A DNA stretch of 64,000 nucleotides from Vogesella indigofera. GTDB lineage: Bacteria; Pseudomonadota; Gammaproteobacteria; Burkholderiales; Chromobacteriaceae. Within the stretch, counting starts at the first letter, position 1. Each line of letters begins with the position of its first letter. Below, piece by piece: positions 44,869 through 53,420 of the stretch. The notes beneath the pieces are model-generated. The model saw only the letters and a program-made list of their open reading frames with translations. It did not search any database and was not told where the DNA came from. The DNA lies in assembly GCF_003633895.1 (NCBI RefSeq), contig NZ_RBID01000014.1, positions 62,001 to 126,000 on the forward strand, in the 5' to 3' direction. Both the position numbers and the translations under genes were made by a program.

Positions 44869-46247
44869 GGCTTGTCCTTCTGCCGTGCCTGCCACATTTC
44901 CTTGAAGCTCTGCGCCGGCATCTGCGGCAGATCGCGTCCCGGCCGGCTCCACGCGCTGTGCTGCGTCAGCGCCTGCGGCAGGATCGGTACCACCTTGCGC
45001 ATCAGCTTGCCGCCGGTGTCCATCAGCGACGGGTGCTGGGTCAGGAAGCGCATCGCCAGCAGGCCCATCTTCTTCACCGGCTTCAGCGTGCCGGCGTCGA
45101 AGGCGCGCTTGCGTTGCAGGATCAGTTGTTCGTGCAGGTTGATCTTCACCGGGCAGACATTGCTGCACGAGCCGCAGGTGGTGCAGGCAAACGCCATGCT
45201 GCCGTGTTTCTTGATGTCGCGGCTGGGGCCCAGCGTCGAGCCGATCGGCCCCGGAATGATGTAGCTGTAGCTGTGGCCGGTGGAGCGGCGGTATACCGGG
45301 CAGGTGTTCATGCAGGCGCCGCAGCGGATGCAGCGCAGGCTCTGCGAGAAGTCGTCGCTGCCGAGGATGTCGCTGCGGCCGTTATCGACGATGACGATGT
45401 GCATCTCGCCGCCCGGCCGCGCCTGCTGGAAGTGCGACGTGTAAGTCGTAATCGGCGAGCCGATGGCGGAGCGTGCCAACAGCCGGGTGAACACACCCAG
45501 GTGCGCCTGCTTGGGGATGATTTTTTCCAGCCCCATGCTGGCGATGTGGATCGGCGGTAGCGCGGTGCCGAGGTCGGCATTGCCTTCGTTGGTGCACACC
45601 ACCACACCACCGGTTTCGGCGATGGCGAAGTTGACGCCGGTCAGACCGGCACCGGCAGTGAGGAAATGCTCGCGCAGGTTGGCGCGCGCGGCGTGGGTCA
45701 GGTAGGTCGGGTCGTTGTTGCCGGCCTCGGTGCCCAGCTCCTTGTGAAACAGCTCAGAGATCTGTTCCTTCTTCAGGTGAATCGCCGGCATCACGATGTG
45801 GCTCGGCGGCTCGTGGCGCAGCTGCACGATGCGCTCGCCGAGGTCGGTATCGATTACCTCGATGCCGCGCTGCTCCAGATACGGGTTCAGCCCGCATTCC
45901 TCGGTCAGCATCGACTTTGACTTCACCAGCTTCTTGACGCCCCCCGCGGCCAGGATGCCGTGCACGATGCGGTTGTGCTCATCGGCGTCGGCCGCCCAGT
46001 GCACGGTGACGCCGTTCTGCTCGGCGTTACGCTGGAACTGTTCGAGGTACTCGTCCAGCCGCGACAGCGTGTGCGCCTTGATCTGCTGCGCCAGTGCGCG
46101 CAGCTGTTCCCACTCCGGCAACTGTTTGGCCTGCGCATCGCGCTTCTGCCGCACCCACCAGATGGCGCTGTCGTGCCAGCGTGCCTGTTCGCGGTCCTGC
46201 AAAAAGGCGGCCGCCGCTTCGGCGTGGTTGATGTTGTCGTTCTTCAT
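44865..46247 (-). CDS. lutB: Lactate utilization iron-sulfur protein LutB
   Basis: A 460-residue protein. An N-terminal LUD-type region (GLTGVNFAIAETGGVVVCTNEGN, about 195-218) precedes two 4Fe-4S motifs, CIRCGACMNTCPVYR (about 302) and CTTCGSCSNVCPVKI (about 353). It carries electrons in the LutABC L-lactate dehydrogenase complex. The ATG at 46247 (MKNDNINHAEAA) overlaps the lutA stop by 4 bp. Confidence 0.95.
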   Translation of the reverse strand: MKNDNINHAEAAAAFLQDREQARWHDSAIWWVRQKRDAQAKQLPEWEQLRALAQQIKAHTLSRLDEYLEQFQRNAEQNGVTVHWAADADEHNRIVHGILAAGGVKKLVKSKSMLTEECGLNPYLEQRGIEVIDTDLGERIVQLRHEPPSHIVMPAIHLKKEQISELFHKELGTEAGNNDPTYLTHAARANLREHFLTAGAGLTGVNFAIAETGGVVVCTNEGNADLGTALPPIHIASMGLEKIIPKQAHLGVFTRLLARSAIGSPITTYTSHFQQARPGGEMHIVIVDNGRSDILGSDDFSQSLRCIRCGACMNTCPVYRRSTGHSYSYIIPGPIGSTLGPSRDIKKHGSMAFACTTCGSCSNVCPVKINLHEQLILQRKRAFDAGTLKPVKKMGLLAMRFLTQHPSLMDTGGKLMRKVVPILPQALTQHSAWSRPGRDLPQMPAQSFKEMWQARQKDKP

Positions 46248-46999
46248 GCCGCGCCCCCGCGTCCGGTCAGGATTTCGACGATGTGCAGCGGGCGGATCGG
46301 ACGGCACTTGTGACGGATGATGCCGCCCATGTGCATCAGACAGGACGGGTCGGCGCCGACGATGAATTCGGCGCCGGTGGCTTCGTGCTGCGCGACGCGG
46401 TCCTCGCCCATCGCGACCGACACTTCCGGCTCGTCGACACTGAAGGTGCCGCCAAAGCCGCAGCACTCGTCGCGGCGTTCCGGCAGCCGCACGTCGATGC
46501 CGTCCACCAGCTGCAGGATGCGTTCCAGCCGCGAGTGGTAGGGAATCATCAGCTCCGACGGCGCAGCGTGGCCCAGCTCGCGCAGGCCGTGGCAGCTCTG
46601 GTGGATGGACACCGGGTGCGGGAAGTACACCGGCTTGGGCAGCTTGTCCACCTTCAGCACGTCCTGCAGGAATTCCACGATCTCGTACACCCTGGGCTGC
46701 AGGCGCTGGTAGTCGGCGTTGTCGGCGATGTACCAGCCGTAGTGATGCTTGACGTGCGAGGTGCAGCTGCCGGATGGCGACACGATGTAGTCGTAGTCCT
46801 TGAACACGCCGGTAAAGCGGCGCGCGGCGTCGCAGGCGCCCTGGCTGTCGCCGTTGTTGCTCAACGGTTGGCCGCAACAGGACTGTTCCAGCGGGTAGAC
46901 GACATCGATACCGTAGCCTTCCAGCAGCTCGGCGGTGGCCATCGCCACGTGCGGATACAGTTCGTTGACGAAACAGGGAATGAAAAGGGCGACGTTCAT
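46244..46999 (-). CDS. lutA: Lactate utilization protein LutA (CCG domains)
   Basis: A 251-residue protein with two cysteine-rich CCG domains: SCCGQPLSNNG (about 40-50) and ECCGFGGTFS (about 179-188), each with a preceding Cys (FIPCF; HQSCHG). These bind an Fe-S or heterodisulfide-like centre in the lactate oxidation complex. It is the first gene of the operon. A recurrent-word copy lies in frame at 46864-46876. Confidence 0.95.
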   Translation of the reverse strand: MNVALFIPCFVNELYPHVAMATAELLEGYGIDVVYPLEQSCCGQPLSNNGDSQGACDAARRFTGVFKDYDYIVSPSGSCTSHVKHHYGWYIADNADYQRLQPRVYEIVEFLQDVLKVDKLPKPVYFPHPVSIHQSCHGLRELGHAAPSELMIPYHSRLERILQLVDGIDVRLPERRDECCGFGGTFSVDEPEVSVAMGEDRVAQHEATGAEFIVGADPSCLMHMGGIIRHKCRPIRPLHIVEILTGRGGAA

Positions 47000-47179
47000 G
47001 GCGTAAGCGGGGTCTCCAGCGCAATGCCCGGGCAGGCTTGTTCTGGATTAAAGCCCGTGCCGGCGCGCCTGCCAATGCGGAATTACCCTTGCGGCGGCGA
47101 TTGTCAGCAGCCTGATACATTGCGGTGATGATGGCGACAACTTGCTGCGCTGAAATGGGCATCCGTATTGGAGGATGTC

Positions 47180-48361
47180 ATGACGCAACAATCAGCAAAT
47201 CCGGCAGCAAATCCGGCACGCCGCTGGCGCCGCTACGGCCTCGGCCTGCTGCTGCTCGCGGCGGCGGTGTTGGCCGCCTGCACGCTGTGGCCGCAGCCGG
47301 CGGCGACCACCCAATGGCTGACGCAGCGCGTCAGCATCGGCGAGCTGGAACAAACCGTGACCGCGCAGGGCGCGCTGGCGCCGCGCGACTATGTCGATGT
47401 CGGTGCGCAGGTGTCCGGCCAGCTCAGCCGTGTCTATGTCGCCATCGGCGACCAGGTGAAAAAAGGCCAGCTGCTGGCGCAGATCGATCCCGAGGTGTAC
47501 CAGACCAAGGTCGCCGCCGACCAGGCCGCGGTCGCCGACCTGCAGGCGCAGCTGGAGCAGCAGCAGGTCGCCACCGTGCGTGCGCGCCAGCTGCTGATCC
47601 GGCAAACCGCACTGGCCAAGGTGGACGCCACCACCAGCGAGACGCTGGAGCAGGCGCAGGCCGGCTTTGACCAGGCGCGTGCCGGCGAACGCTCGCTGCA
47701 GGCGCAGCTGGCCAAGGCGCAGGCGACGCTGAAGGGCGATGCGGCCAACCTTGGCTACACCCGCATCTATGCGCCGCTCGACGGCACCGTGGTGTCGCAG
47801 ACGGTGTTGCAGGGGCAGACCATCAACGCCAGCCAGTCGGCGCCGACGCTGTTGCGCGTGGCGCGGCTGGACACCATGACGGTGGAGGCGGAGGTGGCCG
47901 AGGCCGACATCCCGCTGCTGCGCCCCGGCATGGCCGCCTATTTCACCACGCTGGGCGACAGCCAGACCCGCCACGCCGCCAGCATCCGCCAGATCAAGCC
48001 GACCCCGACCACCAGCAACGACGTGGTGCTGTACACCGTGCTGCTCGATGTTGCCAACCCCGGCCACAAGCTGATGATCGACATGACGGCGCAGGTATTT
48101 TTCCGCCTCGCCCGCGTCAGCGGCCTGCCGGTGGTGCCGCTTTCCGCGCTGCAGCCGCTGGCATCGGGCGGCAAGCGCTACCGCGCACAGGTGCTGAACC
48201 GCGACGGCCAGCCGGAAACGCGCGAGGTGGAGGTGGCGCTGGTCACCCGCAGCCAGGCGGCGATCCGCAGCGGCCTGCGCGTCGGCGAGCAGCTGATACT
48301 GGCGCAGCAGAGCGCCGACAGCAGCAAGGCCGACAGCATGCCGCCGCCACCGGGAGGCTGA
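47180..48361 (+). CDS. macA: Membrane fusion protein of a MacAB-type efflux pump
   Basis: A 393-residue periplasmic adaptor with an N-terminal hydrophobic segment ending in VLAAC (about residue 34), which could be a lipobox. Then come a barrel-sandwich half (VGAQVSGQLSRVYVAIGDQVKKGQLLAQID), a coiled-coil hairpin (about 105-185, Gln/Ala rich) and the second half NLGYTRIYAPLDGTVVSQTVLQGQTINASQ. It links MacB to the outer-membrane channel. GGAGG precedes the ATG. It is the first of three genes of a complete tripartite pump. Confidence 0.9.
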   Translation: MTQQSANPAANPARRWRRYGLGLLLLAAAVLAACTLWPQPAATTQWLTQRVSIGELEQTVTAQGALAPRDYVDVGAQVSGQLSRVYVAIGDQVKKGQLLAQIDPEVYQTKVAADQAAVADLQAQLEQQQVATVRARQLLIRQTALAKVDATTSETLEQAQAGFDQARAGERSLQAQLAKAQATLKGDAANLGYTRIYAPLDGTVVSQTVLQGQTINASQSAPTLLRVARLDTMTVEAEVAEADIPLLRPGMAAYFTTLGDSQTRHAASIRQIKPTPTTSNDVVLYTVLLDVANPGHKLMIDMTAQVFFRLARVSGLPVVPLSALQPLASGGKRYRAQVLNRDGQPETREVEVALVTRSQAAIRSGLRVGEQLILAQQSADSSKADSMPPPPGG

Positions 48362-48362
48362 C

Positions 48363-50300
48363 ATGGGCGCACTGTTAAGCCTGCAACAACTGGGCAAGCA
48401 CTACCCCAGCGGCGACGAGACGGTGCCGGTGCTGGCCGACATCACGCTGGACATCGCCGCCGGCGAGTTCGTCGCGCTGCTGGGGCCGTCCGGCTGCGGC
48501 AAGTCGACGCTGATGAACATCCTCGGCTGCCTCGACCGCCCCAGCCACGGCCGCTATCTGGTCAACGGCCAGGACGTGGCGACGCTGGACGGCAACGCGC
48601 TGGCGGTGCTGCGCCGCGACAGCTTCGGCTTCGTGTTCCAGCGCTACAACCTGCTGGCGACGGCGAGCGCCGAGGACAACGTGGCGCTGCCGGCGATCTA
48701 CGCCGGCGTCGGTCGCCAGCAGCGCCGCCAGCGGGCGCAGCAGCTGCTGACCAGGCTGGGGCTGGGCACGCGGCTGACACACAAGCCGGGGCAGCTGTCC
48801 GGCGGCCAGCAGCAGCGGGTGTCGATCGCGCGTGCGCTGATCAACGACGCGCCGGTGATCCTCGCCGACGAGCCGACCGGCGCGCTGGACAGCCACAGCG
48901 GCGAGCAGGTGCTGGCGCTATTGCAGCAGCTGCACCGCGAGGGGCGCACCATCGTGCTGATCACCCACGATCTTGATATTGCCCGCCACGCCGAGCGCAT
49001 CGTGCGCTTGCGCGACGGCCGTATCGAATCCGACAGCGGCGCGCTGGCGCGGCCAACGTTGGCCGCAGCCGTCGCGGCAACGCCGGCGCCGGTGCGGCAG
49101 CCCGCCGCGGTGCCGTGGCTGGAGACGCTGCACATGGCGCTGGGCAGCCTGCGCGCCAAGCTGTTCCGTACCGCGCTGACGCTGCTGGGGGTGATCATCG
49201 GCGTCGCCGCGGTGGTGACCATGCTGGCGATCGGTGACGGCAGCAAGGCCGACGTGCTGCAGCGCATTGAAGCGATGGGTACCAACCTGTTGCTGGTGCG
49301 CCCCGGCGCCGCCGGCATCCGCGCGACGGGCGAGATTGCCACCCTCACCGCCGCCGACGCCAGCGCGATGCAGGGGCTGCCCAATATCGACGGCGTGGTG
49401 CCGATGCGCAGTGGCAGCGCCACCCTGCGCGTCGGCAACCGCGACTACCAGACGCAGCAGGTACAGGGCGTGTGGCCGAGCTACGGCCGCGTCAAGGACT
49501 GGACGGTCAGCCGCGGCGCCTTCTTCGGCGCGGCGGAAGAACGGGCACAGGCGGCGGTGATCGTGCTGGGGCAGACCGTGGTCGACAGCCTGTTCCCGGC
49601 CGGGCAGGAGCCGGTCGGCCAGTACGTGATGGTGTCCAACATCCCGTTCGAGGTGGTGGGGGTGATGAGCAGCAAGGGCGCCAATACCTTCGGCCAGGAT
49701 CAGGACGACGTCGCCTTCGTGCCGCTGTCCACCGCGCAGTCGCGGCTGTTCGGCGGCCAGTTCGTCAGTTCGATCACGGTGAAGATCGCCGACATCGGCG
49801 TCAGCGGCGCCACCGAAAGCATGCTGCAGCAGCTGCTGCGTGCGCGCCACGGCAGCGAGGACTTCCAGCTGCGCAATACCGCGTCACTGGTGGAGATGAT
49901 CACCTCGACGCAGAACACGCTGACGCTGCTGCTGGGCTCGGTGGCGGCGGTGTCGCTGCTGGTCGGCGGCATCGGGGTGATGAACATCATGCTGGTGTCG
50001 GTGACCGAGCGCACCCGCGAGATCGGGCTGCGCATGGCCACCGGCGCGCGGATGCAGGCCATCCTGCTGCAGTTCAATGTCGAGGCGGTGCTGGTGTGCG
50101 GCCTCGGCGGCGTGATCGGCATCGTGCTGGGACTGGCGCTGGTGTGGGGCCTGCGCCTGGGCGGGGTGTCGGTGGCGTTTTCATTGCTGCCGCCGCTGCT
50201 GGCGTTCGGCTGCGCCTTTGCCATCGGCTGCGTGTTCGGCTACCTGCCGGCGCGCAAGGCGGCGCAGCTGGACCCGGTGCTGGCACTGGCCGCGGAATAA
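48363..50300 (+). CDS. macB: MacB-type ABC efflux ATPase/permease
   Basis: A 645-residue fused protein. The N-terminal ABC domain has Walker A GPSGCGKST (about 41), the LSGGQQQRVSIARAL signature and the ADEPTGALD Walker B. A membrane helix (about 270) follows, then a large periplasmic domain (about 295-515) and three more helices with the FtsX-type block GGIGVMNIMLVSVTERTREIGLRMATGA. It exports macrolide-like compounds, peptides or siderophores in related systems. One base separates it from macA. An inverted recurrent-word pair (49049-49066) lies at the ABC/membrane junction linker. Confidence 0.93.
   Translation: MGALLSLQQLGKHYPSGDETVPVLADITLDIAAGEFVALLGPSGCGKSTLMNILGCLDRPSHGRYLVNGQDVATLDGNALAVLRRDSFGFVFQRYNLLATASAEDNVALPAIYAGVGRQQRRQRAQQLLTRLGLGTRLTHKPGQLSGGQQQRVSIARALINDAPVILADEPTGALDSHSGEQVLALLQQLHREGRTIVLITHDLDIARHAERIVRLRDGRIESDSGALARPTLAAAVAATPAPVRQPAAVPWLETLHMALGSLRAKLFRTALTLLGVIIGVAAVVTMLAIGDGSKADVLQRIEAMGTNLLLVRPGAAGIRATGEIATLTAADASAMQGLPNIDGVVPMRSGSATLRVGNRDYQTQQVQGVWPSYGRVKDWTVSRGAFFGAAEERAQAAVIVLGQTVVDSLFPAGQEPVGQYVMVSNIPFEVVGVMSSKGANTFGQDQDDVAFVPLSTAQSRLFGGQFVSSITVKIADIGVSGATESMLQQLLRARHGSEDFQLRNTASLVEMITSTQNTLTLLLGSVAAVSLLVGGIGVMNIMLVSVTERTREIGLRMATGARMQAILLQFNVEAVLVCGLGGVIGIVLGLALVWGLRLGGVSVAFSLLPPLLAFGCAFAIGCVFGYLPARKAAQLDPVLALAAE
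49049..49066. repeat. Palindromic pair of DUS-like words in macB
   Basis: GCGGCCAAC and GTTGGCCGC abut perfectly, encoding RPTLAA in the poorly conserved linker between the ATPase and membrane parts. Confidence 0.82.
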
Positions 50301-50314
50301 TCAGGAACACAATC

Positions 50315-51691
50315 ATGAAACAACATTCATCCTGGCGTCGGCGTCTGAGCGTGCTGGCGCTGGCACTGGCCTGCAGCACGACAACGTTGGCCGCAACGCC
50401 TGGTACTGCCGACATCCCGCTGCAGCAGGACAGCTGGCGCGCGCCGGCCGGCCAGTGGCACGCGCCGCGCAGCAATGCCGCATGGTGGCAGGCCTTCGGC
50501 AGCGCCGAGCTGGTGCAGCTGATCGCCGACGCCCGCGCCGCCAACCCGGAGCTGCTGGCGGCGCAGGCGGCGATCGCCAAGGCGCAGGCGGTGCGGACGC
50601 AGACCGCCGCCGGCAGCCTGCCGCAGCTGAACCTGTCCGGCAGCGCGCAGCGGCAGCAGGGCAGCAGCAGCGTCAGCCTGACGCCGACGCTGAGCTACCA
50701 GCTCGACTGGTGGGGGCAGCAGCAGGCGCTGCTGGCCGGCGACAGCGCGCGGCTGGTGGCCAGTGTCGCCAGCCGCGATGCGGCGGCGTTGACGCTGGAG
50801 AGCGAGGTGGCACGCCAGTATTTCTCGCTGCTGCTACTGGACGAACAGCAGCAGCTGGACAGCCGGCGACTGTTGCTGCTGACGCAGCGGCTGAGCCTGT
50901 TGCAGCAGCAGATCCGGCTGGGGCAGACGGCGCCGCGCGACGAGGCGGAGCTGGTGCAGACGATCGCCACGCTGCAGGCGACTCTGGCGGCGCAGCGCCT
51001 GGAATTGCAGCAGGCCTACAACGCGCTGGCGGTGCTGTGCGGCAAGGCGCCGCAGGATTTCCGGCCGCAGGGCAGCAAGTTGCAGGCACTGGCCCTGCCG
51101 TTGCCGGCCGACATCCAGCCGGCAGCGCTGCTGCAGCGGCGGCCAGATATCCGCGCCGCCGACGCCACGCTGCAAGCACTGCAGGGCGACGTGGTGGCGG
51201 CGCGCGCCGCGCTGTATCCGACGCTGACGCTGTCGCTGCAGGGCGTACTCAGCAGCGCCGGCGGCGGCCCGGCACAGTGGCTGGGCAGCGCACTGGCCAG
51301 TCTGGCGGCACCGTTGTTCGACGGCGGCAAGCTGAAGGCCGGCGTGGCGCTGAGCGAGGCGCAGTATCAGGAACAGTTGCAGAACTGGCGTAGCACGGTG
51401 CTGGCTGCGTTGCAGCAGGCGGATGACGCGCTGCACGAAGTGGCCAGCGGCGAGCAGGGGATGCAGGCGCAGCAGGCAAAGCTGGGCGCGGCGCGGCGCA
51501 CGGAACAGATCGACAGCGCGCGTTACCGGCTGGGGGCGCTGGAACGCGGCACGCTGTTGGAAACGCAGGCGAACACGCTGGCGGCGGAGTCGGCATGGCT
51601 GGCGGCGCGACAGGCGCAGCTGGCGGCCACGGTCACGCTGTATCAGGCGCTGGGCGGGGCGCCGCTGGCGGCAGAACACGACGCCGCCTGA
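50315..51691 (+). CDS. Outer-membrane efflux channel protein (TolC/NodT superfamily)
   Basis: A 458-residue outer-membrane factor. The signal peptide (about 1-26) overlaps an in-frame recurrent-word copy encoding TLAAT near the cleavage site. The two OEP repeats follow: WWQAFGSAELVQLIADARAANPELLAAQAAI (about 50-80) and PADIQPAALLQRRPDIRAADATLQALQGDVVAARAALYPTLTL (about 265-310). No lipobox Cys is evident at the usual position, though a Cys occurs inside the signal peptide. It completes the MacA-MacB pump and is 14 bp after macB. Confidence 0.92.
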   Translation: MKQHSSWRRRLSVLALALACSTTTLAATPGTADIPLQQDSWRAPAGQWHAPRSNAAWWQAFGSAELVQLIADARAANPELLAAQAAIAKAQAVRTQTAAGSLPQLNLSGSAQRQQGSSSVSLTPTLSYQLDWWGQQQALLAGDSARLVASVASRDAAALTLESEVARQYFSLLLLDEQQQLDSRRLLLLTQRLSLLQQQIRLGQTAPRDEAELVQTIATLQATLAAQRLELQQAYNALAVLCGKAPQDFRPQGSKLQALALPLPADIQPAALLQRRPDIRAADATLQALQGDVVAARAALYPTLTLSLQGVLSSAGGGPAQWLGSALASLAAPLFDGGKLKAGVALSEAQYQEQLQNWRSTVLAALQQADDALHEVASGEQGMQAQQAKLGAARRTEQIDSARYRLGALERGTLLETQANTLAAESAWLAARQAQLAATVTLYQALGGAPLAAEHDAA

Positions 51692-51763
51692 GGCGGTGTG
51701 CGTGACGGTGTCGCGTCGGCCTGGCGGCGGCCGGGGCGGCGGGGTGAACGGCACCGTACCAAG

Positions 51764-51797
51764 ACACCGTGACGCCATGGCGGCGTCACGGTGTTTT
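51764..51797 (+). terminator. Intrinsic terminator of the macAB operon
   Basis: The 13-bp stem ACACCGTGACGCC / GGCGTCACGGTGT with a 5-nt loop is followed by TTT. Confidence 0.88.
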
Positions 51798-51811
51798 CCT
51801 GTGTGCGGTTT

Positions 51812-51828
51812 AGATCGTGAACAGGTTC
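51812..51828. mobile_element. Solo terminal repeat of the 150-bp MITE-like family
   Basis: AGATCGTGAACAGGTTC is identical to the reverse complement of the left end of the element at 54407-54553. No body or second end is seen here. It directly abuts a DUS-like word. Confidence 0.7.
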
Positions 51829-51842
51829 CAAGGTTGGCCGCA
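51829..51842 (+). repeat. DUS-like word after the CDF transporter stop
   Basis: An exact CAAGGTTGGCCGCA lies 6 bp beyond the stop codon of the gene at 51848-52726, immediately next to the solo MITE end. Confidence 0.85.
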
Positions 51843-51847
51843 GGCGT

Positions 51848-52726
51848 TCACACCGGGTCGATGTGGGTCATCACGTCCAGCACCGGCTGGCTGCTCATCA
51901 CCCGCAGCCGCGCCGCGGCGGCGATGTCGTGGCCCTGGTGCACGGTCAGGTTGCCGTCGATCTCGAGGTGGACGTCGACCTGGATCTGGTCGGCCATGCG
52001 CCGCGTGCGCAGGTCGTGCACGCCCTGCACCCCCGGCGTCGCCAGCAGCGTGGCGCGGATGGCGGCCACGGTGTCCGCGTCAGCGGCGCGGTCCATCAGG
52101 TCGTGCAGCGCGTCCCAGGCGAAGCCCCAGCCGGTCTTGCCGACCATGAAGCCGACCAGCGCCGCCGCCAGCGGATCTAGCCAGCTGTAGCCGGCGAGGT
52201 TGCCGGCGATGCCCAGCGCCACCACCAGCGACGAGGCGGCATCGGCGCGCGCATGCCAGGCGTTGGCCACCAGCATGCTGGATTTGACTTCGCTGGCGAT
52301 CTTCAGCATGTAGCGGAACAGCAATTCCTTGGCCAGCAGCGTCAGCAGCGCGACCCACAGCGCCGCCTGGTGTACCGGCGCCAGCGGTGTGGCGCTGGTG
52401 ATCTTGTTGCCGGCGCCGAGCAGCATGCTGGCACCGGCGCCCAGCAGCAGCAGGCCCAGCGCCAGCGAGGCGGCGGTCTCGTAGCGCTGGTGGCCGTAGT
52501 GGTGGTCGTCGTCCGGCGCCTTGTGGCTGTGGCGGCGCGCCAGCAGCGCGACGAAGTCGGCGATCAGGTCGGACAGCGAGTGCAGCGCGTCGGCGACCAG
52601 CGCCTGCGAGCCTGCCCACAGCCCGGTGACGATCTGCAGCACGGTGAGCACGACGTTGACGGCGACGCTGAGCCACAGGCTGCGCTGTGCGGCCTGCTGC
52701 AGGGAGGGCGACGGATGCGGGTTCAT
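51848..52726 (-). CDS. Cation diffusion facilitator (CDF) family metal exporter
   Basis: A 292-residue protein with six membrane spans. The metal-site pattern appears in DALHSLSDLIADFVALLARRHSHK (HxxxD-like, about 48-70) and in HARADAASSLVVALGIAG (about 158-175). The C-terminal cytoplasmic domain carries the CDF LRTRRMADQIQVDVHLEIDGNLTVHQGHDI block. Probably exports Zn, Fe or Mn; the metal cannot be set from sequence alone. Upstream of it (toward higher coordinates) is an unknown gene in the same orientation. Confidence 0.92.
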   Translation of the reverse strand: MNPHPSPSLQQAAQRSLWLSVAVNVVLTVLQIVTGLWAGSQALVADALHSLSDLIADFVALLARRHSHKAPDDDHHYGHQRYETAASLALGLLLLGAGASMLLGAGNKITSATPLAPVHQAALWVALLTLLAKELLFRYMLKIASEVKSSMLVANAWHARADAASSLVVALGIAGNLAGYSWLDPLAAALVGFMVGKTGWGFAWDALHDLMDRAADADTVAAIRATLLATPGVQGVHDLRTRRMADQIQVDVHLEIDGNLTVHQGHDIAAAARLRVMSSQPVLDVMTHIDPV

Positions 52727-52796
52727 GCCGGGCTCCGGAAAAAAGGGGGAATGCTGGCAGCGGCGGCTGAAGCCAGCCTTAACGCGTGCCGGTGGC

Positions 52797-53354
52797 TCAT
52801 GGCAGATCCTGCTCGTCGTTTTCGTCCAGCGGCGGCAGGTTGGCCAGCAGCTCGCCGAGCAGGCTCTGCGTCAGCCACGCCGGCACCGCCGGCAGCTGCC
52901 ATTCGGCCTTGTCGGCGCACAGCAGCAGCGTGCGCAGGAAACGGTGAAAACCGGGACGGCTCTGGCGCAGGTTCAGCGTCTTGTCGCCGCAGACAAAGCT
53001 GAGGCTGGCGTAGTCGCGGCCCAGCTGCGCATCCAGCCCGGTGCACAGCAGGATGTCGCTGTCGCCCGGCCGCGCCGGCGCGCTGTCGCTGAACTGCAGC
53101 GGGCGGTGATGCTGGTCGCGGCCGTCGAGGTCTTCCTCGTTCATCGCCATGCGGTGTTCCAGCGCGATGCGCTCGTCCTCGTTGCCGGCACCGGGAATGC
53201 CGTCGCCGGGCACCTGGCTGGCGAACAGGCGCGCGATGTCGTCGACGATGGAGCAGGTCAGGCGCCGGGTCAGCCACAGCTTGTGGTCGCCCGGCTGCAC
53301 CACCACCAGCAGGCGGTCTTCGGACTGGAAATAGCTAAAGGAAGTTGAACTCAT
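52797..53354 (-). CDS. Conserved hypothetical protein
   Basis: A 185-residue protein I do not recognise, starting MSSTSFSYFQSEDRLLVVVQPGDHKLWLTRRLTCSIVDDIARLF and acidic at the end (PPLDENDEQDLP). It has no signal peptide or membrane span. The central stretch is polar, and the second half contains DKTLNLRQSRPGFHRFLRTLLLCADKAEW, perhaps an amphipathic helix. It is 70 bp upstream of the CDF gene and divergent from srkA, with a 66-bp spacer. The in-frame open stretch upstream over srkA is not coding. Confidence 0.68.
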   Translation of the reverse strand: MSSTSFSYFQSEDRLLVVVQPGDHKLWLTRRLTCSIVDDIARLFASQVPGDGIPGAGNEDERIALEHRMAMNEEDLDGRDQHHRPLQFSDSAPARPGDSDILLCTGLDAQLGRDYASLSFVCGDKTLNLRQSRPGFHRFLRTLLLCADKAEWQLPAVPAWLTQSLLGELLANLPPLDENDEQDLP

Positions 53355-53407
53355 CCGCGGATGGTAAAGGCTGGCCGACAAATCGCAAAGCATCGCGCCA
53401 TGCGCCT

Positions 53408-53413
53408 TATAAT
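53408..53413 (+). promoter_or_regulatory. -10 element TATAAT immediately before srkA
   Basis: A perfect TATAAT ends 7 bp before the srkA ATG at 53421, so transcription would start almost at the start codon. No clear -35 was seen. Confidence 0.4.
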
Positions 53414-53420
53414 GCCGGCC

